Below, in pieces: positions 15,903 to 24,499 of a DNA stretch of 64,000 nt. Position 1 is the stretch's first letter, and the number at the start of each line of letters is the position of its first letter. A program made the translations under genes and the position numbers. The DNA is from Streptomyces sp. 7-21 (GTDB lineage Bacteria > Actinomycetota > Actinomycetes > Streptomycetales > Streptomycetaceae), in contig NZ_JAERRL010000001.1 of the NCBI RefSeq assembly GCF_016741785.1, forward strand, positions 124,001 to 188,000. The letters run 5' to 3'. The notes under the pieces were generated by a model. It was not told where the DNA came from. It worked only from the letters and a program-made list of their open reading frames with translations, and made no database searches.

Positions 15903-17572
15903 CGGCCCGCCTCCCGTCCCCCGCCGCCGCCCGGCAGGAACTCCTGCCGCCGCACCAGGAACGGGCCCATCGCCAGCACGTCCACGGGCGCCGAGCCGAA
16001 GCACTCCAGCGCGTCCCGGGGATCGTCCACCATCGGCCGGCCCGCCGTGTTCAGGCTGGTGTTGACCACCACCGGCAGGCCCGTCAGCTGCTCGAACCGC
16101 GCCAGCATCCGCGCCACCAGCGGCTCCGCCGCCGCGTCGACCGTCTGGATCCGCGCCGTGCCGTCCACGTGCACCACGGCCGGTATCCGCTCCCGCCACT
16201 GCGGCCGCACGTCGTGCACGAACAGCATGTACGGGCTCGGCAGCGGCCCGTCGAAGATCTCCGCCGCCCGCTCCGCCAGCACCATCGGCGCCACCGGGCG
16301 GAACTGCTCGCGCCCCTTGATGTCGTTCAGCCGCTCCAGGTTCCCCGACCGGCCCGGGTGCGCCAGCAGCGACCGGTGCCCCAGCGCGCGCGGCCCGTAC
16401 TCGGCGCGGCCCTGGAACCACGCGACCACCGCGTTGCCCGCCAGCGCCTCCGCCACCGCCTCCGCCACGTCGGGCGGCCGCTCGAACGGCACCGCCGCCG
16501 TCTTCAGCCACGCCTCCAGCTCCGCGTCCGACCAGCCGCGCCCCAGGTCCGTGCCGGGCGGCGGCAGCGCGGGCGCCGGATCCTGCTCGGCCGCGTGCAG
16601 CATCGCCCCGCCCAGCGCCGTGCCCGCGTCGCCCGAGGCGGGCTGCACCCACACCCGGTCGAACGGGCCCTCGCGCGCGATCCGGGAGTTGGCCACGCAG
16701 TTGAGCGCCACGCCGCCCGCCATCGTCAGCACCCGGTCGTGCGTGCGGCCGTGCAGCCACCGCACCAGGTCCAGCAGCACCTCCTCCAGCACCGCCTGCG
16801 CGCTCGCCGCCAGGTCCGCGTGGCGCTGCCCCCACGCCTGGCCGGGGCGGCGCGGCTCGCACAGCTGCGCCCACGGCACCCCGGAGGCGTGGAAGCCGCC
16901 GTCACCGGTCGGGTAGACGTAGCGCCGCAGCTCCGGCAGGAACCGCGGCGTGCCGTACGACGCCAGCGCCATCACCTTGTACTCGTCGCTGGAGCGCAGG
17001 AACCCCAGGTGCTCGGTCAGCTCCTCGTACACCAGGCCCAGCGACTGCGGCAGCTCCTGCCCGGCCAGCGGCTCGAGCTCCTGCCCGCCGCGCCGCGCCG
17101 CCAGGTGCGACGTCGCCTCGCCCCGGCCGTCCAGCACCAGCACCGAGGCGCGCTCGGCGTCCGGCGCGGCGAAGGCGGCGGACGCGGCGTGCGCCATGTG
17201 GTGCGGCACGAACCGGACGATGCCGGGGTCGAGCCCGGGCAGCGCGCTCGCCAGGAACCGCGGCGCCTCCCAGGCGTAGGTCTGCCGCAGGTGGTCCCAC
17301 GGGTCGTGCAGCCCCATCTCCCGGGCCTGCCGGGCCAGCGACGGGTCGTAGGAGTAGGTGACAGCGTCCAGGTCCTCCGGCCGCAGCCCCGCCTGGCCCA
17401 GGCACCAGGCCGCCGCCCGCTCCGGCAGCTCCCAGGCGGCGAACGGCACCGGCCGCTTGCCGTGCTTGCGGCGGCTGAACCGTTCCTCCTCGGCGGCGGC
17501 GACGGTGCGGCCGTCGATGACGAGCGCCGCCGCCGGATCGTGGAACAGGGCGTTGATACCAAGGACACGCAT
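15899..17572 (-). CDS. carbamoyltransferase (CmcH/NodU/TobZ family)
   Basis: 557 aa, usual family length. ATG at 17572 has GGAGG about 5 nt upstream. N-terminal Kae1-like domain (residues 1 to about 350): LGINALFHDPAAALVIDG, VPHHMAHAASAAFAA with metal-binding His, LDGRGEATS, and AGGVALNCVANSRI. C-terminal YrdC-like domain: WFQGRAEYGPRALGHRSLLA and LPVVVNTSLNTAGRPM. It uses carbamoyl phosphate and ATP to O-carbamoylate a sugar. First enzyme of the tightly overlapped glycan block, so the glycan is probably carbamoylated. Confidence 0.93.
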   Translation of the reverse strand: MRVLGINALFHDPAAALVIDGRTVAAAEEERFSRRKHGKRPVPFAAWELPERAAAWCLGQAGLRPEDLDAVTYSYDPSLARQAREMGLHDPWDHLRQTYAWEAPRFLASALPGLDPGIVRFVPHHMAHAASAAFAAPDAERASVLVLDGRGEATSHLAARRGGQELEPLAGQELPQSLGLVYEELTEHLGFLRSSDEYKVMALASYGTPRFLPELRRYVYPTGDGGFHASGVPWAQLCEPRRPGQAWGQRHADLAASAQAVLEEVLLDLVRWLHGRTHDRVLTMAGGVALNCVANSRIAREGPFDRVWVQPASGDAGTALGGAMLHAAEQDPAPALPPPGTDLGRGWSDAELEAWLKTAAVPFERPPDVAEAVAEALAGNAVVAWFQGRAEYGPRALGHRSLLAHPGRSGNLERLNDIKGREQFRPVAPMVLAERAAEIFDGPLPSPYMLFVHDVRPQWRERIPAVVHVDGTARIQTVDAAAEPLVARMLARFEQLTGLPVVVNTSLNTAGRPMVDDPRDALECFGSAPVDVLAMGPFLVRRQEFLPGGGGGREAGR

Positions 17573-17635
17573 GGGGCCTCCAGCGGGCAGACCGGGATTC
17601 GGGATCGGAGAACGGAAGGTCACTGAGCGGGGAGC

Positions 17636-17695
17636 GGAAAGAGGAGAGATAAGGAGAGATAAGGAGAGAGAGGAAGGACAGAGGAAGGGAGACAC
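17636..17695 (-). repeat. pyrimidine-rich 10-bp repeats in the leader of the carbamoyltransferase gene
   Basis: The plus strand has GGAGAGATAA twice in tandem (17643-17662) followed by a third partial unit, within a purine-only tract. The minus-strand transcript would carry a CU-rich leader here, in the 133-bp gap between two cluster genes. Confidence 0.6.
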
Positions 17696-17705
17696 CCGGG
17701 GCGGA

Positions 17706-18647
17706 TCAGCCCCCGGTCTCGCGGAACCAGGCCACCGTCGCGGCGAGCCCCTCCTCGGCCGGGACCCGCGGCTCCCACTGGAGCTTGCCGCGCGCCAGCG
17801 TGATGTCCGGGCAGCGCACGTGCGGATCGTCCGTGGGCCGCTCCACCATCCGCACCGGCGAGCGCGAGCCCGTCAGCCGCAGCACGGTGTGCGCCAGGTC
17901 GAGCATCGTGATCTCCACCGGGTTCCCGAGGTTCACCGGCCCGCGCAGCTCCGAGCCCGCCATCGCGAGGATCCCGCGCACCGTGTCCTCGACGTACGTC
18001 AGCGACCGGGTCTGCCGCCCGTCGCCCGTCACCGTCAGCGGCTCGCCCGCCAGCGCCTGGCGGATGAACGTCGGCACCGCCCGGCCGTCGTAGCCGCGCA
18101 TCCGCGGGCCGTAGGTGTTGAACAGCCGCACGATGCCGGTGTCGGTGCCGTGGACGGCCGCCTCCGCCGTGGTCAGCGCCTCGGCGAAGCGTTTCGCCTC
18201 GTCGTACACGCTGCGCGGGCCGACCGGGTTCACGTTCCCCCAGTACGTCTCCGGCTGCGGATGCTGGAGCGGGTCACCGTAGACCTCCGAGGTGGACGCC
18301 AGCAGGAACCGCGCGCCGTCGCGCCGCGCCAGCGCCAGCGCGTTCCGCGTGCCGAGGCTGCCGGTGTCCAGCGTGTGCAGCGGCATCCGCAGGTAGTCGG
18401 CGGGGGAGGCGGGCGAGGCCAGGTGCAGCACCAGATCCGCGGGCCGCCCCGGCTCGAACGGCTCGCTCACATCCGCCCGCAGCATCGTGAAGCCCGGCCG
18501 GTCCCGCAGGTGGGCCACGTTCCCGCTCCGCCCCGTGCTCAGGTCGTCCACGCAGGTCACGGCCGTGCCCTCATCGAGCAGGGCCGCGCACACATGCGAG
18601 CCGAGAAACCCGGCTCCCCCCGTCACGACGGCGTGCCGGAAACGCAT
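17706..18647 (-). CDS. NAD-dependent nucleotide-sugar epimerase/decarboxylase (UDP-glucuronate decarboxylase-like)
   Basis: 313 aa. Extended SDR: VTGGAGFLGSHVC (NAD-binding Gly motif, residues 8-20), LHLASPASPADYL, STSEVYGDP, the catalytic pair in SVYDEAKRFAE (YxxxK), FNTYGPRMR and VEDTVRGI. The SPASPADY and GDP-x-HPQ-E pattern is that of UDP-xylose synthases. It would supply UDP-xylose or a related sugar to the glycan cluster. It begins the minus-strand operon and has a perfect SigB-type promoter about 45 bp upstream. Confidence 0.88.
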   Translation of the reverse strand: MRFRHAVVTGGAGFLGSHVCAALLDEGTAVTCVDDLSTGRSGNVAHLRDRPGFTMLRADVSEPFEPGRPADLVLHLASPASPADYLRMPLHTLDTGSLGTRNALALARRDGARFLLASTSEVYGDPLQHPQPETYWGNVNPVGPRSVYDEAKRFAEALTTAEAAVHGTDTGIVRLFNTYGPRMRGYDGRAVPTFIRQALAGEPLTVTGDGRQTRSLTYVEDTVRGILAMAGSELRGPVNLGNPVEITMLDLAHTVLRLTGSRSPVRMVERPTDDPHVRCPDITLARGKLQWEPRVPAEEGLAATVAWFRETGG

Positions 18648-18691
18648 CGGGGTCTCCCTTCGTCGGTCGGCTCACGCACAACGGCACCCAA

Positions 18692-18716
18692 GTACCCCGG
18701 CCAAACGGCACAAAAC
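18692..18716 (-). promoter_or_regulatory. SigB-type promoter for the glycan operon
   Basis: On the minus strand: GTTT (18716-18713), 15-nt spacer, GGGTAC (18697-18692). This matches the streptomycete SigB-family consensus GNNT-N14-16-GGGTAY exactly. Predicted start near 18685, about 38 nt before the ATG at 18647. Confidence 0.7.
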
Positions 18717-18752
18717 GCATAAACGAAGCAATTGCCTACGGTCCGTGGCGCC

Positions 18753-18777
18753 GTTTCGGCCCCGGCCGCCCGGGTAC
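18753..18777 (+). promoter_or_regulatory. SigB-type promoter for the epimerase gene
   Basis: GTTT (18753-18756), 15-nt spacer, GGGTAC (18772-18777); exact consensus match, back to back with the minus-strand site. Predicted start near 18785, leaving a 30-nt leader that contains the GGGAGG ribosome-binding site of the gene at 18815. Confidence 0.7.
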
Positions 18778-18814
18778 CTGGCAAGCCCAGCCGCCGCCGA
18801 CCGGGAGGGTGCCG

Positions 18815-19936
18815 ATGCCCACGCCGAACTCCCCCGAGCCCGACCCGCCCACCGGACCCGGCGCGACCGCCAGCGGCAAACGCGTCGTCATCACCGGCGC
18901 CACCGGCAACGTCGGCAGCGCCCTGGTACGCGCGCTGGCCCTCGACCCCGAGGTCGCCTCCGTGCTCGGCCTGGCACGCCGCGTCCCCCACTGGACCATC
19001 GCCAAGACCACATGGGCCCCCGTCGACCTGCGTGACGGCGACGCCACCGCCACCCTCACCCGGTACTTCCGCGACGCCGACGCCGTCGTCCACCTCGCCT
19101 GGATGATCCAGCCCGCCCGCGACCCGGTCATGACCTGGCGCACCAACGTCCTCGGCACCACCCGCGTGCTGCGCGCCGTCGCCGAGGCCCAGGTGCCCGC
19201 CCTGCTGTACGCCTCGTCCGTCGGCGCCTACTCCCCGGGCCCGCAGGACCGCGCCGTCACCGAGAACTGGCCCACCCACGGCTGGCCCGAAGCGTCCTAC
19301 ACCCGCGAAAAGGCGTACGTCGAACGCCTGCTGGACGCCTTCGAGCCGCGCCACCCCGGCACGCGCGTGGTGCGGCTGCGGCCCGGCTTCATCTTCTCCC
19401 GCGAGGCCGCCTCCGCCCAGCGCCGCCTCTTCCTCGGCCCGCTCGTCTTCGGCCCCCTGGTGCGGCCTGAGCGCAGCCCCGTCGTGCCCGACGTGCCCGG
19501 CCTGCGCGTCCAGGTGATCCGCGCCTCCGACGCCGCCGAGGCGTACCGCCGCGCCCTGCACGCCCCGGTCACCGGCGCGTTCAACATCGCGGCCGACCCC
19601 GTCGTCGACGCCGCGCTCCTGGGGCGCCTGTTCGACGCCCGGCCCGTCCGCGTGCCGCGCCCGCTGCTGCGCACCGCCCTAGCCGCCGCCTACGGCGCCC
19701 ACCTCGCCCCGGCGCAGCCCGAGCTGTTCGACGCCCTGATGCGGCTGCCCGTCATGGACTGCTCCCGCGCCGCCGCCGAACTCGGCTGGCGGCCCGCGTT
19801 CAGCGCCGAACGCGCCCTGCGCGACCTGGTGCACGGGCTGCGCGAGGGCACCGGCATGGACACCCCGCCGCTGGCCGCCCGGCTGCGGCACGGCCGCCTC
19901 AGCGAGTTCGCCACCGGCATCGGGCAACGGCCGTAA
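18815..19936 (+). CDS. NAD-dependent epimerase/dehydratase family protein (extended SDR)
   Basis: 373 aa. ATG at 18815 lies 6 nt after GGAGG; a GTG at 18809 is too close. After about 22 disordered residues comes VVITGATGNVGSALVRAL, then AVVHLAWMIQPARDP, LLYASSVGAYSPGP and YTREKAYVERLLDAFEP (YxxxK). The C-terminus ends with GMDTPPLAARLR. Substrate unknown. A paralogue with the same architecture and the same TPPL tail lies at 49487-50560. Runs from its own SigB-type promoter and is followed by two more oxidoreductases on the same strand. Confidence 0.88.
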   Translation: MPTPNSPEPDPPTGPGATASGKRVVITGATGNVGSALVRALALDPEVASVLGLARRVPHWTIAKTTWAPVDLRDGDATATLTRYFRDADAVVHLAWMIQPARDPVMTWRTNVLGTTRVLRAVAEAQVPALLYASSVGAYSPGPQDRAVTENWPTHGWPEASYTREKAYVERLLDAFEPRHPGTRVVRLRPGFIFSREAASAQRRLFLGPLVFGPLVRPERSPVVPDVPGLRVQVIRASDAAEAYRRALHAPVTGAFNIAADPVVDAALLGRLFDARPVRVPRPLLRTALAAAYGAHLAPAQPELFDALMRLPVMDCSRAAAELGWRPAFSAERALRDLVHGLREGTGMDTPPLAARLRHGRLSEFATGIGQRP

Positions 19937-19988
19937 CCCGCACGCCTTGTGACGCACCGCCGCACCGCGCACGGAGGGACACCCCGGC

Positions 19989-20948
19989 ATGACCCGATAC
20001 GGCTACTTCCTCGCCAGCGAGGACCACGGCCCGCGCGCCCTCGCCGAACAGGCCCGCATGGCTGAACAGGCCGGCTTCGAGGCGCTGTGGATCTCCGACC
20101 ACTACCACCCGTGGCTCGACACCCAGGGCCACAGCCCGTTCGTGTGGACCACCATCGGCGCGCTGGCCCAGGCCAGTTCACTGCCGGTGCAGACCGCCGT
20201 GACCTGCCCCACGGTGCGGATCCACCCCGCCGTGCTGGCCCAGGCCGCGGCGACCAGCGGCGTGCTGCACGAGGGCCGCTTCCGGCTCGGCGTCGGCTCC
20301 GGCGAGGCGCTCAACGAGCACATCCTCGGCACCGCCTGGCCGCGCGCCGCCGTGCGGCTGGAGATGCTGGAAGAAGCCGTCGGCATCATCCGCCGCCTGC
20401 TGACCGGCGAACGCGTCAGCCACCGCGGCCGCTACTACACCGTCGAGAACGCCCGCCTGTACACCGTCCCCGACGAGCCCGTGCCCATCGACGTCTCCGC
20501 CTACGGGCCCGCCTCAGCGGACGTCGCCGCCCGCATCGGCGACGGCTTCGTCACCATGGGCCCCGAAGGCGGCCTGCTGCGCCGCTACCGCGACCACGGC
20601 GGCGGCGCACGGCGCACCTCCTGCGGCACCAAGGTCTGCTACGACACCGACCGCGACCGCGCGGTGCGCACCGTCCACCACCGCTGGCCCACCATGCTGC
20701 TCCCCGGCGAGCTCGCCGCCCAGCTCCCGGAACCGGCGCACTTCGCCCAGGCCACCCAGCTCATCACCGAAGACCACGTCCGCAGCGGCCCGTTCGCCCT
20801 CGGCGCCGACCCCGACGAACACGTCCGGGCCCTGACGGCGTGCGCCGAGGCGGGCTTCGACTACGTCTACGTCAACCAGATCGGCGAGGACATGCGCGGC
20901 TTTTTCGACCTGTACCGCACCAAGGTCCTCCCGCAACTGCCCCGCTGA
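19989..20948 (+). CDS. F420-dependent LLM-class oxidoreductase (G6PDH-like family)
   Basis: 319 aa, ATG at 19989 after ACGGAGGGAC. Luciferase-like TIM barrel: YGYFLASEDHGPRALAEQAR at the start, ALWISDHYHPWLDTQGHSPF (the coenzyme-F420 binding His/Asp region of the FGD-like family), LGVGSGEALNEHILG, and a C-terminal GFDYVYVNQIGEDMRGFFDL. Related to F420-dependent glucose-6-phosphate dehydrogenase, but the natural substrate of most family members is unknown. 52 bp after the epimerase and 12 bp before the SDR: probably one transcript. Confidence 0.9.
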   Translation: MTRYGYFLASEDHGPRALAEQARMAEQAGFEALWISDHYHPWLDTQGHSPFVWTTIGALAQASSLPVQTAVTCPTVRIHPAVLAQAAATSGVLHEGRFRLGVGSGEALNEHILGTAWPRAAVRLEMLEEAVGIIRRLLTGERVSHRGRYYTVENARLYTVPDEPVPIDVSAYGPASADVAARIGDGFVTMGPEGGLLRRYRDHGGGARRTSCGTKVCYDTDRDRAVRTVHHRWPTMLLPGELAAQLPEPAHFAQATQLITEDHVRSGPFALGADPDEHVRALTACAEAGFDYVYVNQIGEDMRGFFDLYRTKVLPQLPR

Positions 20949-20960
20949 GAGGAAGCCCTC

Positions 20961-21830
20961 ATGTCCGACCGCCCCCAGCAGCCGCACCCGCGACCGGAGT
21001 TCCCCTCCCAGTCGCAGCCCACCCCCGGCGGCACCGGGGAGATGTCGCCGCGCCCCGACCACGGCGAGGACTCCTACACCGGCTGCGGCAGGCTCCGCGA
21101 CCGGCGGACCGTCATCACCGGCGGCGACTCCGGCATCGGCCGCGCCGTCGCCCTCGCTTTCGCCCGCGAAGGCGCCGACGTGCTGTTCACGTACCTGCCG
21201 GAGGAGGAGTCCGACGCCGAGGAGACCGCCCGCCTGGTGCGCGACGCGGGCCGCCGTGCCGTCGCCGTGGCCTGCGACGTGCGCGAGGAGACGGAGTGCC
21301 AGCGGCTGACGGACCACGCCATCGCCGAGTTCGGGCGGGTCGACGTGCTGGTGAACAACGCCGCCTTCCAGATGTCCCAGCCCCAGGGCATCGAGGCGAT
21401 CACCACCGAGCAGCTGGACCGGGTCATCCGCACCAACCTGTACGGCATGTTCTGGCTGTGCCGCATGACGCTGCCCCATATCCCCGAAGGCGGCAGCATC
21501 ATCAACACCACGTCCGTGCAAGGCTTCCAGCCCCGCCCGCATCTGCTGGACTACGCCATGACCAAGGGCGCCATCGCCACCTTCACCCAGGGCCTGGCCG
21601 CCCAGGTCGCCGAGCGCGGCATCCGCGTCAACGCCGTCGCGCCCGGCCCGGTGTGGACGCCGCTGATCCCGGCCACGATGCCGGACACCTCGAAGTTCGG
21701 CGCCAACACGGCCTTCGGCCGCCCGGCCCAGCCCGCCGAGATGGCCCCCGCCTACGTTTTCCTCGCTTCGCCCGGGGCGTCCTTCATCACCGCCGAGATC
21801 GTCAACGCCACGGGCGGCGCGCCGCTGTGA
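20961..21830 (+). CDS. short-chain dehydrogenase (YghA-like)
   Basis: 289 aa. A 45-residue N-terminal extension rich in Pro/Gln ends with RPDHGEDSYTGCGRL, as in the YghA/general-stress SDR group. Classical SDR core: VITGGDSGIGRAVALAFA, LVNNAAFQMSQ, INTTSVQGFQP, YAMTKGAI (YxxxK) and RVNAVAPGPVWTPLIP. Members are often stress-induced aldehyde/ketone reductases, which fits the SigB-type promoter upstream of this gene group. Confidence 0.9.
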   Translation: MSDRPQQPHPRPEFPSQSQPTPGGTGEMSPRPDHGEDSYTGCGRLRDRRTVITGGDSGIGRAVALAFAREGADVLFTYLPEEESDAEETARLVRDAGRRAVAVACDVREETECQRLTDHAIAEFGRVDVLVNNAAFQMSQPQGIEAITTEQLDRVIRTNLYGMFWLCRMTLPHIPEGGSIINTTSVQGFQPRPHLLDYAMTKGAIATFTQGLAAQVAERGIRVNAVAPGPVWTPLIPATMPDTSKFGANTAFGRPAQPAEMAPAYVFLASPGASFITAEIVNATGGAPL

Positions 21831-21879
21831 CCGTGCCCGACGCCTTTGCGCCCGCCGCAAAACCCGGGTGACGGCACGG
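21831..21879 (+). terminator. nested hairpin terminator
   Basis: Outer stem CCGTGCC / GGCACGG encloses an inner TTTGCG-CCCGC-CGCAAA hairpin (21845-21861), directly after the SDR stop codon. Confidence 0.6.
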
Positions 21880-22000
21880 AAGAACGCGGGCATGCTCTGC
21901 GGTCAGGTGCCCGCGGACAACGGGGGGACGGGCACCACCCCCTTGTGCCGTCCGTGCGGGCATCCGTCCGCAGCAGCACACGACCCAAGGGGGTTCGCTC

Positions 22001-22442
22001 ATGACCGCACGCACGAGCACGGGCAGGAAAACGCGCAAGGGCCTCGCCGTGGCGGCGGCCGCGCTCGCCATCTCTGGCACGCTTCCCGGCCTCGGCCGCC
22101 ACCGCGCCCGGCGACGTCAGCGCCTCCTCCTACCGGTGCAGCGGCGAGTTCACCAACGGGCGCTGGTACTACGGGTACTACGACGGCATGACGGTCATCC
22201 CCTCCACCTCCGGGGTGTCGGCAGCGGGCATCGAGGCCCAGTGCTCCCTCGTCCGCGCCAGCCGCGACCTCGGGCACGCGGGGATGAATCCGGGCACCGT
22301 CGACGGCATCTTCGGCCGCAACTCCCAGAACGCGATGCGCGAGTTCCAGCGGTGGGTCAACCGGACCTTCGGCGCGGGCAGCGTTGCCGAGGACGGCCTT
22401 CCCGGCCCCGAGTCCTGGCCCTATCTGCGCAGGTTCTTCTGA
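22001..22442 (+). pseudogene. secreted peptidoglycan-binding-like protein, frameshifted in its signal peptide
   Basis: ATG 22001 opens a signal peptide (RTSTGRKTRKGLAVAAAALA) that runs out of frame at about 22082. From there the +1 frame encodes a coherent secreted domain: PASAATAPGDVSASSYRCSG, then GIEAQCSLVRASRDLGHAG, NPGTVDGIFGRNSQNAMREF (peptidoglycan-binding-domain-1 pattern), and a stop at 22442. Removing one T of the TT at 22083-22084 restores a continuous protein with a perfect Ala-x-Ala signal-peptidase site, about 146 aa. Either a real single-base insertion or a sequencing error. Confidence 0.75.
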
Positions 22443-22512
22443 CAGCCCACAGCCGTCCCGCCGCCCGGCCGGGTGGCCAGCGCCCGCCACGGCCGCGGTC
22501 ACCCGGTCCCTG

Positions 22513-22532
22513 GCATGGCCCTCCGGCCATGC
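22513..22532. terminator. hairpin between convergent genes
   Basis: Perfect 8-bp stem GCATGGCC / GGCCATGC with a CTCC loop, between the frameshifted secreted-protein gene and the last immunity gene. It probably ends transcription from both sides. Confidence 0.65.
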
Positions 22533-22671
22533 GCTTGTTGTGGCGCTGGCGCACAGCAGTTGCAGTGTCGAGAGGTGATTACCACAGGCGCTCTCGTCTA
22601 GTGGGCCTGCGGCGGCCAAGAGGGAAAGGTACTTCCTGCACTGGGTCGGCGGCGCCGTGAGGCGCGTCTGC

Positions 22672-23478
22672 TCACAGTTTATGAATCTCTGTATGGATGT
22701 GCTGCACGAATTCCTTTAGTTCTTCTTCGGTCATGTCGCCCTCTTCTCGGGTGGAGGGGTCGATGGCATACCGGTCGTCGAGCTCGTAGAAGACCTGGTT
22801 CAGCAGGTGCTCAAAGGCAATTCTTAACATTTCCCCTTCTTTGAGCCCTTGGCTTCGCACCCGGAACCACTGGCGAGCGAAGTGCGACCCATCGATACGC
22901 CCGCGCAGCAGATCCTCCATGAGTTGTAGCTGTTCGCTGGCGGCGCTGCCTGGAGCGACTTCGCTGACTGTTCGCCAGGACCTCTTGCGGGGAGCGTACT
23001 GCCGCGACAGCGCCAGTAGTTCAACGGGATGCTCCCGGTGGTAGCTAGCGTAGTATTCGAACCTTTCACGAGCCCAGTCCACTCCTATGACGGTGGCCCG
23101 CATGAAATCTTTGGATCCGGCCGCCAGCATGTACCCCAGGGAGCTGATGACCACGGCCGCGCTCAGGTCTGGAGCGGTGATGAGAGCGTCACCGCCGAGT
23201 GTTTCGAGCCGTTCGGGTAGTCGTGCCAGCTCCATGGGCGGCGACATGTCCACACGGACCCCCTCCGGGCCGGACGTGCCCACCTTTCCCGTCACGACGT
23301 GTGAGCAATCAATGCTTTCAAATCCGCTCCGGATGCGCCGCTGGATATATGAGTCCACCCCGTTGGGCGCAGGGAGCGGCGCGCCTTCTTTCCCGTCAAT
23401 GCACAGCCAGGCGGGGTTGAAGATTCCGCGGTCATCTAAGATCTGCCGGTACCGATCATCCGGTGCTGCTTTGCTCAC
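22672..23478 (-). CDS. colicin-D-type immunity protein paralogue 1
   Basis: 268 aa, GTG at 23478 with GGAGG about 7 nt upstream. Residues about 183-268 (LQLMEDLLRGRIDGSHFARQ ... DMTEEELKEFVQHI) match the helical colicin D immunity family (PF09204-type), similar in size to the 88-aa ImmD. Residues 1-175 form an extra domain shared by all four paralogues, with conserved FNPAWLCIDGK, PAPNGVDS, LITAPDLSAAVV and YAPRKRSWRT motifs, which I do not recognise. Last gene of the toxin operon and the most divergent copy. AT-richer than the flanks, suggesting transfer. Confidence 0.82.
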   Translation of the reverse strand: MSKAAPDDRYRQILDDRGIFNPAWLCIDGKEGAPLPAPNGVDSYIQRRIRSGFESIDCSHVVTGKVGTSGPEGVRVDMSPPMELARLPERLETLGGDALITAPDLSAAVVISSLGYMLAAGSKDFMRATVIGVDWARERFEYYASYHREHPVELLALSRQYAPRKRSWRTVSEVAPGSAASEQLQLMEDLLRGRIDGSHFARQWFRVRSQGLKEGEMLRIAFEHLLNQVFYELDDRYAIDPSTREEGDMTEEELKEFVQHIHTEIHKL

Positions 23479-23618
23479 TTACTTCCTCCAGAGCTTGTGT
23501 AATATCGACTGGCAGAGATCCAGGATGCGTCTACTGCGATATCAGATCTCTTTCAATAAGGAAGTGCGCCGAATCGTCTCTTCGTTCCAGCGCCAGCCAG
23601 GGCTGCGGGAGAACATAC

Positions 23619-24425
23619 TTATAGCTTATGAAGTTCGGTCAGGATATATCGAGCGAAGTTCTTCAGTTCTTCTCCAGGCATCCCTGCCTCCTCCTGCAAA
23701 GTGGACTCGATGGGATATCGGTTTTCGAGCTCCTGGGATACCAGATCCAGCAGGTGTTGCATAGCTCGGCTTGGGCTGTCTTTCTCTCTCAGTGCTCGCC
23801 TGCTTGTCTCGAACCACTGGCGAGCGAAGTACTCTCTTTCGATATCCCCCTGAGAGACGATCTCCAGCAGTCTGATATTTTCACTGGTGGCGCTACCTGC
23901 CGGAATCTCGCTGAGTGTTCTCCAGGACCTCCTGCGGGGGGCGTACCGAAGTGCTACTTCGAGTAGTTTACGGGGTGATTTTTTGAGGCTGTGGCCAGCA
24001 TAGTGTTCGAAGTCTTCTCTGGCCCATTCCACATTCGGCACAACACTGGCCATGAACTGCTCCGTTCCGGCTACCAGAACGTAGCCCAAGGAATCGGTAA
24101 CCACAGCCGCGCTGAGATCCGGAGCAGCAATCAGTGCGTCATCGCCGAGCTCCGCGATCCGTTGCGGAAGGCGTTCGATGGCCGTGGGCGGCGACACTTC
24201 AACTCGGATGTCGTCCGGGTCAACCTTCCGCACTGACCCTGTCAGGACGCTGAAGCAACGAATCGCTGCAAAACCGCGTGCAAGGCATGCCAGGGTAGAC
24301 GAGTCAACCCCCTCAGGTGCAGGAAGTGGGGCGCAATCTTTTTGATCGATGCGCAGCCAGGACGGATTGAAGAGCCCGGAGCTATCTAGTATCTCCTGAT
24401 AGCGCCTATCTGAGCCCATATTCAT
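23619..24425 (-). CDS. colicin-D-type immunity protein paralogue 2
   Basis: 268 aa; ATG at 24425, with a second ATG at 24419. Same two-part architecture: the unknown N-terminal domain (GLFNPSWLRIDQKDCAPLPA, LIAAPDLSAAVVTDSLGYV, YAPRRRSWRT) and a C-terminal immunity-like helical domain (IVSQGDIEREYFARQWF ... EEAGMPGEELKNFARYI). The truncated copy at 25377-25523 is closest to this gene over its first 49 codons. It lies 74 bp downstream of paralogue 3. Confidence 0.82.
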   Translation of the reverse strand: MNMGSDRRYQEILDSSGLFNPSWLRIDQKDCAPLPAPEGVDSSTLACLARGFAAIRCFSVLTGSVRKVDPDDIRVEVSPPTAIERLPQRIAELGDDALIAAPDLSAAVVTDSLGYVLVAGTEQFMASVVPNVEWAREDFEHYAGHSLKKSPRKLLEVALRYAPRRRSWRTLSEIPAGSATSENIRLLEIVSQGDIEREYFARQWFETSRRALREKDSPSRAMQHLLDLVSQELENRYPIESTLQEEAGMPGEELKNFARYILTELHKL

Positions 24426-24499
24426 TCGTCACTCCGTACTTGTTTCACTTGGGAGTCAAGCAAGTGTGCGCGTGCACCGCTCCTCGACAGCTTCCTCAT

